From Cristatella mucedo (lineage: Eukaryota; Bryozoa; Phylactolaemata; Cristatellidae), in NCBI GenBank assembly GCA_009760855.2, contig WPIO01000158.1:250001-314000 (forward strand): a stretch of DNA of 64,000 nucleotides. The letters are read 5' to 3'. The notes below the pieces were generated by a model. That model made no database searches and was not told where the DNA came from. It saw only the letters and a list, made by a program, of their open reading frames with translations. The translations under genes were made by a program, and so were the position numbers. Each line of letters starts with the position of its first letter. Within the stretch, counting starts at the first letter, position 1. Of this stretch, positions 1 through 32,200 are shown piece after piece.

Positions 1-114
1 TACTCACGATTCAATCGCGTTTCCCTTTGCAGCAAATGTGAAGCGCCTAGGAAGAGATTGAGTTCTCTGAGGGCGCTTCATCAAGTGCATTATTATTATT
101 ATTATTATTATTAT
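1..114 (+). mobile_element. L2-A 3' end, tail (ATT)n
   Basis: Contains the family 3' end: GCAAATGTGAAGCGCC, a GAGATTGAGTTCTCTGAGGG loop, GGCGCTTCATCAAGTG, then (TTA)n at about 89-114. The 5' part is cut by the window edge. Confidence 0.88.
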
Positions 115-144
115 CTAGACTCGACCCACAGCTTTGATACCCAC

Positions 145-930
145 CCTGATTCAGTAAGCATGACACTTTGGAGCTTGGCCCTTGACGAGCATGCTCCCGT
201 ACATTCTGTCCGTGTACAGAGTCGTGGAGGTTCCTTTCAGTTCACAAAAAATCTTCAAAAGATTTGCCTTGTTAAGCGCTGGCTTGAAAGCCGTTTTAAA
301 GAAGTCTGGGCCTGATGAAGATCTGGTCAATTTCAAAGACTATCTTTGTATATACACCCGGAAGCTTAGAAAGTCCAGGGCCTCTTTTTTTCACTCGAAA
401 ACTGATGTCCTGCCAGGCAGGCTCAAAACAGATTTATAAGGCGGTTAACTATTTTCTGGGCAATGCTGAGAGGTTTCACTTCCCAGATATTATTGGCTCG
501 GCCGGAAAGTTTTCAGCCTTCTTCACTGAAAACATTGTGTGCATTCGTGCCTCCATAAAGCTCCCTCTGACTAAAGCAGTTACGGAATCGCAACCTGTGA
601 CCTTCCTTAAAAGATTTTCCTAGGTTTCCGCATGCGATGTGGCTACCTTAATAAGTTCTAGTAAAAAAAAAGCCGGTCTCCTGAAGACCCTATACCATCA
701 TCTCTGTGGTCTTCACTGACAGGCAAACGTAGCCCAGCCATACATGCTACTCAGGAAAAAGGGGGTTGTACCCAGGTCTTTCGAATCGGCCATCGTTTGA
801 CCGATACTTAAAAGCCAGGATTAGATTCGGGGGCCCTAGTAAACTATTGCCGAGCTTCCCTTCTTCCTTTTTTGTCAGATTCTTGAAAAAAAAGTTGTCG
901 CTAAACAGCTTGTAACACACATTGTAAGTC
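145..930 (+). mobile_element. L2-B LINE fragment (EN-RT linker and RT start), decayed
   Basis: Frames include LDEHAPVHSVRVQSRGG, LAxx-type FSAFFTENIVCIR, VTESQPVTFLKRFS, and later an RT start resembling the copy at 27626-27840. Frame breaks and stops occur throughout. Located in an OPLAH intron, sense orientation. Confidence 0.7.
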
Positions 931-1105
931 AGAGTGCCTTTGCTTGCTGCTTCTGACTCTTTGGCTTGCCATTTTACTGTTTGCATCCTGCGACTTAAAG
1001 CATTGAAAAGTTGACTGAACTAAAGTAAATTAAATTGCCAGTGTGTAGCTTAGGCTCAGTTGCATATCTCACACTCTCTGGTGACAAATTTTTATTTATT
1101 TTTAG

Positions 1106-21227
<20,122 letters not shown>

Positions 21228-21449
21228 ACAAGGCCTTCTCACAGCGGGAAATGTATGCCCGCGGCTGCTGGTTGCTTACCAATATGAAACTAGGAACTTC
21301 TTGTTTCAGGCAGGAAATCCTTTGATCGAAGGCGTCGAGCGTAAATATAATTCGGAGACCTGGTTCTGTTGTTGTCTTATTTCAAATTACAAAAGCACGG
21401 GAATGTGGCACCTAGTCTCGGGTGTATGCTTGATACATGAAGATACCTG

Positions 21450-21673
21450 ACCTGCCACTTCCGTGCTAATCACTACCTCAACTGCTCTCCTGACTCTGCT
21501 ATGCTTCCCACTTTCTCTTTGCTGCGAATTGAGACGAATTCTGTTGGCTACCGAATGCGTACCGAAAGCTGCTGAGGCTGTGAGTGCGCTATGCAAAACT
21601 CTCCTGCTTAACACCCACATGGTCTTTATGACTTTGTGGAGTTACAGACGGAGATACATTACATACATTACAT
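21450..21673 (+). mobile_element. L2-B 3' end, ACATT-type tail
   Basis: CTAATCACTACCTCAACTGC, CTCTGCTATGCTTCCCAC and GGAGTTACAGACGGAGATAC are followed by ATTACATACATTACATG. It starts about 220 bp after the OPLAH stop, so it may lie in the 3' UTR. Confidence 0.85.
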
Positions 21674-21981
21674 GCAGATGGGAGGCCCGAAAATGGTTCT
21701 GGCTGGTCCTACGTCTTGCTACTCACTTGTCGCCAGGAAGTAAGTGAGGCCCGAAATGTTCGCTGCTTCGTGTCTCTCACAATCTACCGTGTGAAGCCGT
21801 TAGCATAGAACATCCCTCGTCTGGCTTTAATTGGCTTCTATGCTAATCCCATTTTGTGATAGCTCTTTTGCTTCTGGATCTACTCAGAAACCATTGTCCT
21901 GCATGCTTTCTTTGTGCCGATTACCCGAATTTAGTGGGTAGCTGCAGTTACTAACCGATCATTTGTCTATAAATGGGATGT

Positions 21982-22320
21982 TAATAATAATAATAATAAT
22001 AATACAGTTGATAAAGCGCCCTCAGAGAACTAAATCCCTTTCTAGGCGCTTTACATTTGCTGCAAAGGGAAACGCGATTGAATGGTGAGTGGTATCATGC
22101 TTGATAAACAACGTGAATAACATGGTTACGGGTGACATGCACAGAGTCAGCATGCAAGTATGGTTATTGGCAGCATGCACAGTGTCAGCACGCATAAGCA
22201 CATAAAGGACGAATCACATGGACCCACTAAATGCTGTCATAAATAGGTGCGTTTTAATTTCTTTTTAAATGTAGTCAGGGGATGTCGTGACGCGAGTCGG
22301 GAGTAAGTTCCAGGCTGATG
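21982..22320 (-). mobile_element. L2-A 3' end
   Basis: A (TAA)n tail at 21982-22003, then the inverted 3' end with the full stem-loop (AAAGCGCCCTCAGAGAACTA, AGGCGCTTTACATTTGCTGC), breaking off at GAGTAAGTTCCAGGCTGATG. Confidence 0.9.
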
Positions 22321-24059
22321 AGGATGAAGCCTCGGGATGCTGATCTCAGAAAGTGTGACCGAATTCTGTGTATCCTACTTACGGCAGCACCACAAAACCT
22401 CTCAGCTCGGCAGCTTTTTCATAGACTTACTTCGAATGACCGTTTAACGACCGGAAATATTCGTGCTGCAGCCCATAGCAGCTGCTTGCTTTTAGCTGTT
22501 GGCTTTCAAAAATCGTATGGTAGTTAGTATATTCAATAAGAGCCATACGTTTCCTAAGCATTTCCCAACATTGATTGGGATCTTATTAAAAAGCTTCGCG
22601 TGAATTTGTGAACAACGATCCGACTAGCAGCTACGAAAAGCTAGTGAATTATGGTTCAAGTTGTTTGTCAGCTGACCCGAACTGAACATATGAAGAAGTA
22701 AGCACGGAGACTACACTGAAAGGAAACTCAAGACACCACGAACCATAAGAGTAAAGAATGCACTCTATCCATTTACTAGTTTCTGATACGAGTCGTGAGA
22801 AAGATTTTATCAGCTCTTAAGACGTGCAGGCTAAAAGTCTGCTAACCATTTCTAACTATGGTTTTGCGTTGCAATAGAGATCCTTCAGCACTAAAACAGT
22901 ATTCAAGCTTAGAATTGAACCAAGGAGCGGGTCATCAGGCTGGTCATCCTATGGATCAACCTCCGGGGATTTACAAACCCGGATCTGTCTGTGCTGCATA
23001 GTGTTCGAATCTCAGATGAACAGCCAGCCATCTTCAAACTATCATGTATTGGAGTAGATCTCGCTATGCTATTCTCATCGAAGTGGTGTTGTCGAACACG
23101 AAGTTGCCACCCTTTCTTTAATGGCAGACGTCGTAATCCTTATGTACAGTATTTCGGTGGGACGTCAGTGGTCAATTATATGCCAGTGCCTGTACTCAAA
23201 GTCTCGGGACCCAGCTCTTAGTAGAGAACTTACTTCGGCTAAGCCTCCGGAGGTTGGTTTCGATTTAATGACCGCGATTTACCATCATACACCGATGCCA
23301 TTAATTTTACTAATTTAAAAACGATGTTATTCGTACAACAGAAATGTGACGGCTTATTTAGAGTGCATGCTTCACTCGCTACGATTTGTTGTTTCTAGGG
23401 CGTTTACTTCCAGAATTGGTTCATATTCGCCTGCAGTCAATGGAAGTAGAACTTAGTCTCTAGTTTGTTGGCTGTGCCTTCAAAATTGTTCACAGGCTGG
23501 CAGTGGCGCACTAGTTCGCGAAGGCTATGAATAGGTAGCGATACCATGAGAAAGTAGACAAAAAGTTTCAAATAAACTCAACAGAGCATGGGGCCCTTAA
23601 TTCATAAGCTGGCGAACTGAACTCGTTCAAGCTCACTGGTAATTTCTGGAACCCTGTACAGTAATTTTACAGTTTTCTTTGCAATCCCATTTCATTCCCT
23701 TGTATTCTCGCGTGCACCTGCAGCGATGCACCTGCACCCAGACACAACTGTTCTCTCCCAGGTTGGCGTTCCCTCTCTCCCCCCACTTCCATCCCAGCCA
23801 CAAATCCTCCTGTGGGTTGGCCGGGAGGAAAAAGCCGGCCTGTGGATAAACCACAGCCGCCAGACCGAAGCTGAGCACCGGCCTGTCACTAGGCCGCAGC
23901 CACCAGCTGTTAGGCCCTGGGGTGGTTTAGGGCACTACCGGTTGCCTGCACCGGCAGTGTGCCGGCGTTCCCAGCGATCTGAATCATGCACAGAAACACA
24001 AACCACATGCATGTCACCTCTAACCACGCTATGCTTGTTGACATTGAGCACGGTTCCAC
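22321..24059. other. Intergenic, no gene recognised
   Basis: Between the L2-A copy and the next L2 end I see no conserved coding motif. 23700-23960 is C/G-rich (CTCTCTCCCCCCACTTCC and so on) and open in more than one frame, but no family is recognisable. Confidence 0.5.
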
Positions 24060-24168
24060 TAACCATTCTATCATACTTCCTTTGCAGCATATGTAAAGTT
24101 CTTAGAAAGAGATTAAGTTCTCCGAGATTGCTATACGTATATATTAATAATATTATTATCATCATAGT
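24060..24168 (+). mobile_element. Diverged L2-like 3' end
   Basis: TTTGCAGCATATGTAAAG, TTCTTAGAAAGAGATTAAGT, TCTCCGAGATTGC and a degenerate AT-rich (TTA)n tail. The GC-rich block at 23700-23960 just upstream is not recognisable as LINE. Confidence 0.72.
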
Positions 24169-25404
24169 TGACACCTAGCTGCAAGCTATTGAATGGTATT
24201 CTGACACATAACTAGTACCTTAATCTCCGGAAGAAATTGCGTCCTGAAGCTGACCCAAGTATTAAATTGATCTTACTTTCAGAATAATGCCCCACAGCTG
24301 CAGGACAAGAAACGAACGAAGAAGTATTGGCACTTCCAGATTGTATAGTGTAATGGCAACATGACCAACGACATACGTTAAAAATGTGTGAGAGTTACTT
24401 CCTGTTTACGGTATTTAGTCTCACGAAACGGCAAGAAACACGCATCAAGTGCAGAAAACAAGCTGGAACGTTACTCAATTTTAGGTATACTCAAGACTAC
24501 AAAATGCTTTGGGTATTTTCCATATGAATACTAAATTGTCTAGAGTTTATCATTACCCCTTAGTTTAGTGCCTTCGTGTGGGAATATGCCTCGGGATAGA
24601 TCAGCCAGTCCTGCTTGGTCGAGCCGGAGGTCTCAGTGGCCTCAGCCTCTTTGCGAAATGGTGCTCTGCAGCTCTAAAGTATTATAGCTGTTGCAGCAAT
24701 CAATTTTCGAGAGGTTTTGGCATCGAAACGTTAGCTTAGCACTTAATATTTTTAATGTGGAGGCAGTTTTTTCTAGCTTAAACTTCAAATTATTGGCTGA
24801 TTACATCAAAATTCGAATTCCAAACCACCAAGGACCAAACCTCACCAGCCCGGCGACTCGCTGTGACGTCATCGCAGGTGCGTATTTATTACAATCTACT
24901 GACTTCTCAGACGTATTTTAAGTAGTGAACAGATAAAGGATATCATTGCAATACTAGCTTGAAAAGGATGGCTTAGTTTTTAATACTAAGGCCGTATGGG
25001 TCATTTGCGACTTATGGCGTTTTTTCCAGAGACCCATCATTCAGCTTCTATTCTCACGATCCAGCAGAAATCTTTCTACTTTTTGTCAACACTACGTTTT
25101 TCAGTATCACATGTGAGAGAAGTGGTGCTTGCATGCATCTGCTATACGTATGGGCAAATTTGCCTTAAATAACCAAATAGGGTCATTGTTTACCCATGAT
25201 GCTTCCGGCAGTCAAATGCTGATAGTTATTTTGAAGAGATTGGAAGAATTGTTATTAGTATTTCTGCTGCAAAGCGGGAAACGAGCAGAATCCGTCGGCA
25301 TCCTTTTTGATGCATCTATTCGCTAAGACGTTTTGTGCACCTGTATGTTACAGAACACGGGTGCCTACTGCAAGCCATTTGAGTTCACTTTGGAAGCAGG
25401 AATT

Positions 25405-25690
25405 ATTAATAATAGTTGCTTAAGGTCAACAACTGATTTAATAACAGTAACAATAATAGTACATTTGCATTTCGCCATTCAGAGAACTTAAATCTCTTTC
25501 TAGGCTCCTGAAACACGTAACTGAAGCTGGCTGTAACTGAAGCAAGCATGAGCATGATGGTTAAGGGTATAATGCACCATGTCAACTTGCATAATATACT
25601 TAGTGGTAATATGCACAGTGTGAGCCCGAGTAAGCACACAAATGAAAAATCACGAGGGCCCAGCAAATGCTTTAAGGAACAGGTACGTTC
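25405..25690 (-). mobile_element. Diverged L2-like 3' end
   Basis: TCAGAGAACTTAAATCTCTT, TTCTAGGCTCCTG and a region with ATGCACAGTGTGAGCCCGAG and CCAGCAAATGCTTTAAGGAA parallel the L2-A 3' UTR. Confidence 0.75.
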
Positions 25691-25874
25691 TGCTATCACC
25701 CAGGCGTGCTTTTTGCCTTTCTTTCTTGTATGGAAATTCTTATCTACGCGAAATCTTCGTAAAATTAATCCAACTTTCGTTATTTATATGGGCATCATTT
25801 GCAAAAAGGACCTTTTTTCGACCATGGGCTCAATCAATTAATCCGGCTTGGTGCTGCTGCGGGTGCTACCAATA

Positions 25875-27840
25875 GACCTAATGTAATGTATCTAAGTCCG
25901 TCTGTAACTCCACAAAGTCATAAAGACCATGTGTGTGCTACGCAGGAGAGTTTTGTATAGCGCACTCATACCCTTAGCGGCTTTCGGTACGCATTTGATA
26001 GCCAACAGACTTCGTCTCGCGCAACAAAGAGAAAGCGGGAAGCATGGCAGAGTCAGGAGAGCAGTTGAGGTAGTGAGTAGCTTGGAAGTAGCAGCTCAGG
26101 ACCGCTGAAAAGGATGAGCAATAGTCGGCAGCAGGGGAGTTGTCGTTGCGTAAGAATCATGGGAGTGAGTTCCACAGTCTAGGACCTGCAGAGCTAAAGC
26201 TTCTGTCGCCAACGGTCTTTATGCGGAGGAATGGAACAGTAATTTATTGTCCACACCGGACCTGGGGGCGCGAAGAATAGGCTGAAACTGGTGCAGCAGT
26301 TCAGCTTGGTACAAAGGAGCCAAGACGTTGCGGGCCTTGTGGGTCAGCGTAAGAACTTTGCTCTGTATCCGTTGCACAACCGGTTTCCATCCTTGCCCTT
26401 TTAGCAAAGGAGACACGTGCTCAGACTTCTGGGACTTGAAGACTAGCCTTGCAGCCATTTTCATAGTCAACTGCAGTGGCCTAGTTGCTTTCTTTGGTAG
26501 CCCAGCCACAAGGGAATTACAATAATCAAGCCGAGACAGAACTAAGGAGCTAGTTAAATTGTTTACAAGCCACTGTGGAAGACGGCTCCTAATCCTGGAT
26601 AGGGATCGGACGTGATGGCTAGCTGTAGAAGCAGTCTTCTGAATGAAGCTTTTAAATGTAGGAGCTGTCGAAAACGACACCTAAATTCCGATCACGTGAT
26701 GATGGTCGCACAATAGCATCGCCTATTAGAAGAGCAAAGCCCTTTAATCCAGCCACACGCTTAGGGTGTCCTATGAGCAGCAGTTCGGTTTTATCGTCAT
26801 TTAGTTTCAGGAAGTTTTCCGACATCCAGGATCAAATGTCGGCAAGGCAAGCAATCATTTTCTCGGTAGCTGCAGCAGATTCCGACGGTTTGAATGACAG
26901 ATACAGTTGAGTATCGTCAGCAGAAAAGTGATACCCTATTCCATGGGCCTTAATCATTTTTCCCAGAGGTTGATTATAAATGGAGAACAGTCAGAGATTG
27001 AGTGCAGACCCTCGAGGGACTCCACAGGTGACCCGTCTCGTGTGTGAGACCTGATCCCCACACGAAAGGGATTGAACACGATCAGACGAGTACGATTTAA
27101 ACCACGCCGGTGCTTCGTCTGCCAGACCAGTCGTTGTTGTGATCAATGGTGTCGAAGGCAGCTGACAGATCTCACAGAGCTAGGGCAGTGACAATCCCGT
27201 CGTCGTAGCCACGTTGAACGTCATTGTTAACATGGAGGAGAGCAGTTTCAGTGGAGTGCTGTCTCTTGAACCTTGATTGAAATGTTTCTGAAATTTCATT
27301 CTTTTCAATATGTTCAACCAGCTGCTTAGCAATAATTTTTTCAAGAATATTTGACAAGAAAGGAAGAAGGGAAACTGAGCGATAGTTTGCAAGGATCTCT
27401 GTATCTAATCCAGGCTTTTTAAGTATGGGTCTAACGATTGCCGATTTAAAATAAATAAATCCTAGCTGATTAAACAGCCTCTTTTTGTATAGCGACAGAA
27501 GAGCCTTTACGGCTATCACCGCCGCTTGCAGTGGTGATAAAGAATCGCCCACTGCAGTATTCAAACCCACGATCTCGGGACCGAGGTCGTGAAAGCAACC
27601 GCCTTACCTAGTGTGCCACCACGGCTCAGGACTTGGGTACGACCCCTTTTCCCAAAGAAGCATTACAAATCTTTGTTATGGCAGGGCTAAGTTGGTCGGT
27701 AAGTGAAGACCACAGAGATGATGGTATAGGGTCTTCAGGAGACGAGCTCTTTTTGCCAGACCTTATTAAGGTAGCCACATCGCATGCAGAAACCTCGGAG
27801 AACCTTTTAAGGAAGGTCACTGGTTGTGGATCCTAGCTGT
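25875..27840 (-). mobile_element. L2-B LINE, longest copy, interrupted by a SINE
   Basis: Minus strand, from the right: FLKRFSEVSACDVATLI (27626-27820), SINE-2 insertion at 27450-27630, then FKSAIVRPILKKPGLDTEI, NYRSVSLLPFLSNILEKII, HSTETALLHVNNDV. After frame breaks: SRLDYCNSLVAGLPKKAT and GWKPVVQRIQSKVLTLTHKA, then an inverted ACATT-type tail near 25880. ORF2 is broken in several places. Intergenic, between OPLAH and the TPR gene. Confidence 0.88.
27450..27630 (-). mobile_element. SINE-2 nested in L2-B
   Basis: AAATAAATCCTAGCTGATTA, AACAGCCTCTTTTTGTATAG, TTGCAGTGGTGATAAAGAAT and the palindrome CTCGGGACCGAG. It splits the L2-B RT domain precisely between FKS and the LGKGVVPKS side, so it inserted after L2-B. 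Confidence 0.88.
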
Positions 27841-28957
27841 GTTCGCCGCTGTCCTGGTGAGACCTCAGATCGGTTTTACTGGCTAAAATTTAGTTAAGAA
27901 CCGGAAATGCCTCAAAAAATTGTTGCGATCTAGGTCAAGTTTGATCAAAGCTGTTTTCCCTAAGGAAACCCCAATCCCATTAGTACGTGTCTACATGTAG
28001 TGCTATTTTTGAAAGTGGCAGCAAGATTCTGAAAACTAAAAGCTTCAGAGAAATGTAGCATTAGCAGATTTCGAGGTTGTGGACGGCCCACGTACGCCAG
28101 AAATAAGGTGGTTTTTCTGCCCTCTCCCCCCACCACCCTCCGATTGATTGGTACAGCGAGTCACTTCCTAGCGGAAGTATATACTATACTAAGCTTAGAT
28201 ACAGCCTTGACGTTGCTAGCCGCCGGTAGCAGTCTTCAACTCCCCCCCCGCCCACAATTACGAACAAACGAAGCTAGCAGAGCCTCTTGTGAATTAGCGA
28301 AAAGCCGAGCCATCGAAAAAGGTCAGATCGATTACCTTTGTAAAGCTGCCCCGCTAGCTTCTGGGGCATCCTCGGGCGACCTGCATGCAAGCGTTCGTTC
28401 CCGCAGGCTGCGTCGACGATTGTGGACCCCTGCAAGCTTCACGCCACTGTGTCTAAGCAGGGAGCATGAAATGTTTTTTGACCCATGCATTTTATTTATT
28501 TAATCTTACTTCAACTAACCGTGTTGATCTGTGCCCTATCGCCGAACTTGTTCGCCTTAACGGAGAGGGTTGCTGGCGAGGCCTGTCTGCGAGTCGAGAT
28601 ATACATCGGCTGGTCTTGCCTCTGAAAAAAGCGCGGCGAAATTCAGTGGGTCTCATCTCTCTTTTAAAGCCAGGCTTATAGCTATTCGTCCTTGAATTGT
28701 ACGTTGTCTTTGTTATGGCACACTGTAAGTCGCACTCGCACGTACCTTTTGCCCCGCCTGGACCGATCGTGCTGATGACAGTCGAGCTCTGTATGCGGCC
28801 ATATTTTGATATTACTTTTTGTGCTACAGATCACTATGGCACTACAATCTTTGACATCCGGTGGTTAGTTGATATCCAAATTGAAGAGGCCAGCTATTGT
28901 CCATTTGGTAAACTCGCTATACCAGGCAGGAGTTAAGCTCACGGCCGAGTTCACGCT
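27841..28957. other. Upstream region of the TPR gene
   Basis: Presumed promoter and 5' UTR. Contains a C run near 28243-28250 and moderately CpG-rich sequence at 28250-28650. No TATA box, no clear initiator motif. A 131-codon frame at 28108-28503 has no recognisable homology. Confidence 0.4.
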
Positions 28958-29216
28958 ATGTCTAAAATGACTCATGGCAGTAGAGATTCGGCTGTTAAGT
29001 CGGCCGATCTAGCTATGGAAGCTGGTCGTATTGCTGCCAGGGATAAAAGGCACGGCGACGCTGCTGCTCTCTTCCAAGAAGCCGCGGAGAAGTATGAACA
29101 GGCGAAGGACGACGAGGGTACAATGAAAGCTAAGAGTCTGCTGGCTAGGCAGTTGGCACTGACTCCTGGAAGCATCCAGCGAGCAATTCAGATTGCAAAT
29201 GACTGCCAGAGACTGT
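28958..29216 (+). CDS. TPR gene exon 1 (start codon exon)
   Basis: Begins MSKMTHGSRDSAVKSADLAM and continues through an amphipathic TPR pair including AALFQEAAEKYEQAKDDEG. It ends in phase 1 at CTGT|GTAAAA, which joins cleanly to exon 2. The GTAAAA donor is acceptable but not strong. A promoter should lie in 28000-28950; no TATA box stood out. Confidence 0.8.
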
Positions 29217-32200
29217 GTAAAAGCAGATCTTCATCGGGAATATTCTTAGGCGAGTATTAACGGCGATAACCGTTCGATCGTGCTTCCTTTGCAGCAAATG
29301 TAAAGCGCCTAGAAAGCGATCGAGTTATTTGAGGGCGCTTTATCAAATGTATTATTATTATTACTTCGGTGTTTATTAATGTTTTTACAAATTGCTTGGT
29401 TTACTCATTGCTAAAAAATTGTCTTTGTAGGTGCTGTATATAATGCCATAGGTCTAGCATATGTGGACTGCAAAGCATATCCAAGTGCGACCACTGCCTT
29501 CCTGCTTGCACTACCGTACTACAAAGACACAAATTGGACCATGGAGGCAACCATCAATCAAAACCTTGGCTGTGCCTACTACTGTAGATCGGACTTCGAA
29601 AACGCTCGGCGATTCCACGAGACTGCTACTGATATATATCGTTAGTACAACTTCCTACCTCACAGTTTTGTCTCTAACCAACCTCATATTATTTGGAGAC
29701 CTCATCTACAGTTCGCATGCTCCCAGAGCCTAGAAATCACTCCCGACTGACGTGACGACATCATGTGACTTGACATTTAAAAAGATGCTAAAAGCGAATC
29801 TATTCCTCACAGCATTTGCTGAGTGTTCGTCACGTGCTTGTGCATGCTGACACTGTGCATGTTATCACACGGCACTTGAAATGCTTTCTTTCCAGGATAT
29901 GCAAGTGTCGAGAAAGAGATTCAGTTCTCTAAAGGGTTCCATTCAACAAAACAGATCCAGTTCTCTAATGTAGTCGTGGGTTCGAGTATTGCAGTGAGCA
30001 TTTCTTTATTTCCCACCGTAAGCGAGATTGATAACCACTGAGGCTCTTTTACCGCTATATAGATGAGGTTATTTTAACTGCTGATATTTCATTTACTTTA
30101 CTGTATGACCGCTTGACCGATGAAGGACTGTAGGAAATTAATCTTTTCATGCCCAAAGTAGAGCCCGTATTTGATAGCTTGCTCCACCTTACCATGCTAG
30201 GTAAAATCATTCAGAAATAGGATCTATTAACAAAAGGAGATAGGCTCACGTACAGCATGCAAGAGAAGCTAGGCTACGTAAAAGTTTAATTATATAATTT
30301 ATTTGTGTATCGCCCTACAGGAATTTAATCCCTATTCGGGCGCTTTGCATGTGCGGCAGGCTCAGGCCACGGTCTCGGCCATCAAATTCACCCAGACCTC
30401 GGTCGGAACGAGCGCCTTAACTACTGGGCCAGGCACCATCCCGTAGTCCCGAAGTATAACGTGCTCCAAAATTTCCTTGAAGGATCTCGTTAGCACTGTT
30501 AGGATGACCACAAGAGCCGTAATAGAGACCCAAATAATGATATTGATTGGATGTTGGGATATTCTTGTAAGCGCAAGGTCACCTCTTCGCTCCATCCAAC
30601 GGACCCTCACTGCTTTTGCATCCTTACCTACTGAGGCATTACAATCTGAAGCATCTTACTAGTATGTTAGCATCAAGCTGGCGACGAGGCAAAGATCTCC
30701 ATGTCTTACATAACTGCCTATTCAAGAGCATCAACAAGGGGCAATAGGTATGGGCAAGCGAAGTGTGCAGCTGTCGAGCACATTTTAATCTTTTGATGGT
30801 AGCCGCTCACGCGAGTGTAGCTTCACGAAACTGCAGCTTCACGCAACTGCAGTCGCTTGATGTCAGCCTAGTCCCAGCACTCCCTCGTCATAAGCCGATA
30901 GCGAATTTTTCAAAGCACGAGCCGCCTGTGCTCTCCAGCGCGTATCCTGAAACACTGGGCTATGCATGCGCAAATGTCCTTGCCTAATTGCAGCACCGCT
31001 ACTCTCACCTCCTAGTCAAGTTCATCTTGTGAAATTGTGAGCTCAATATTCCTAGACTCACAGCAAAGTACGTGTCACCGAGCACCTGTGAGCGACTGAA
31101 AGGTACAAGTTTTTAATACTCCGACAAGACCAGAGCGAATAAATAGGCTGTTATAAGCGAGCAATGCAAGGTATTGAGTAGCCATGCTACGGCTGGCAGT
31201 AAAGGCTAAGGTAAAAATTGTAACGTGTCTCTTTGTTTACCAGGTACTTGCGATCACAGTTTATTTATTATATGCCCGTGAAAAATCGTGAGGAATGTGA
31301 TGCAACTTCTGCTTCTTTCTCAGTCTCCCCGGTACGTTGTTGCAGGCGACAACGACTCCTGCTTTCAGATCATGCAGCACGCTGTTCAGCATCCTCGTTC
31401 CGGTGTCTCTCTGACACGCTGTTGCTGGCGAAAATGCCATTTCCTTTCAGCTTGTGATGATGCCGGATCTTGATCGGCATTCATTCAACAAATATACTGG
31501 CTGTGAATTCAGAGCCTACTATTAATTCGCAGCCATTTATCAAAAATGGAAAGCGCAAAGCGAAGTTTTACAAATCCATAACTCACGCTTTTCACAAATA
31601 GAGCAGCCTTCTAACTTGGTCGACTCAACTGCGGAGCCGAAGCGGAAGCGCCGGGAGCGCCAGTCCCAGAGTGTCACTTTGGGTGGGGTTTAGTGCACAG
31701 AGAGAAAGCTGCTGGAATGCTAACGCTCCTCGCCCTTTAAAGACCGTCCTAAGTTCAAACTAATTTAGGTTTTCAATTTAGCATTCTAGTTTTTAATTTC
31801 AATTAAGAGCGTGCATGTTGGAGCTACATACTGAAGTTAGCAAACTAGCTCCTACTTTTGTGTCACATGTCATTGAATTACACTACAAAGGACTGAGTGT
31901 AAATGACGTGACGTCAGTGACTGTGACGGACACGTGCACTTACTAACCTAGTATAGTTTAGCGTAGATTATGACAGATGATTAATTTCTCAAAAATATAG
32001 ATTTTATACCTTAGCTGCGCTACAACTGTGAAGTTCGAAGCCGCATTGACTGTAACGATCCGCCTATCAAGTCGCCTTAGTAGGCTACTGAGGCGGATAG
32101 ATAGACTTGTGCTTCGGAAAAATAAGCACATGGTATTGATTGAATGAGCCCTGAATAATGAACTACAATTGAACATCCACGCTTTCTCTCCGTAGGATGT

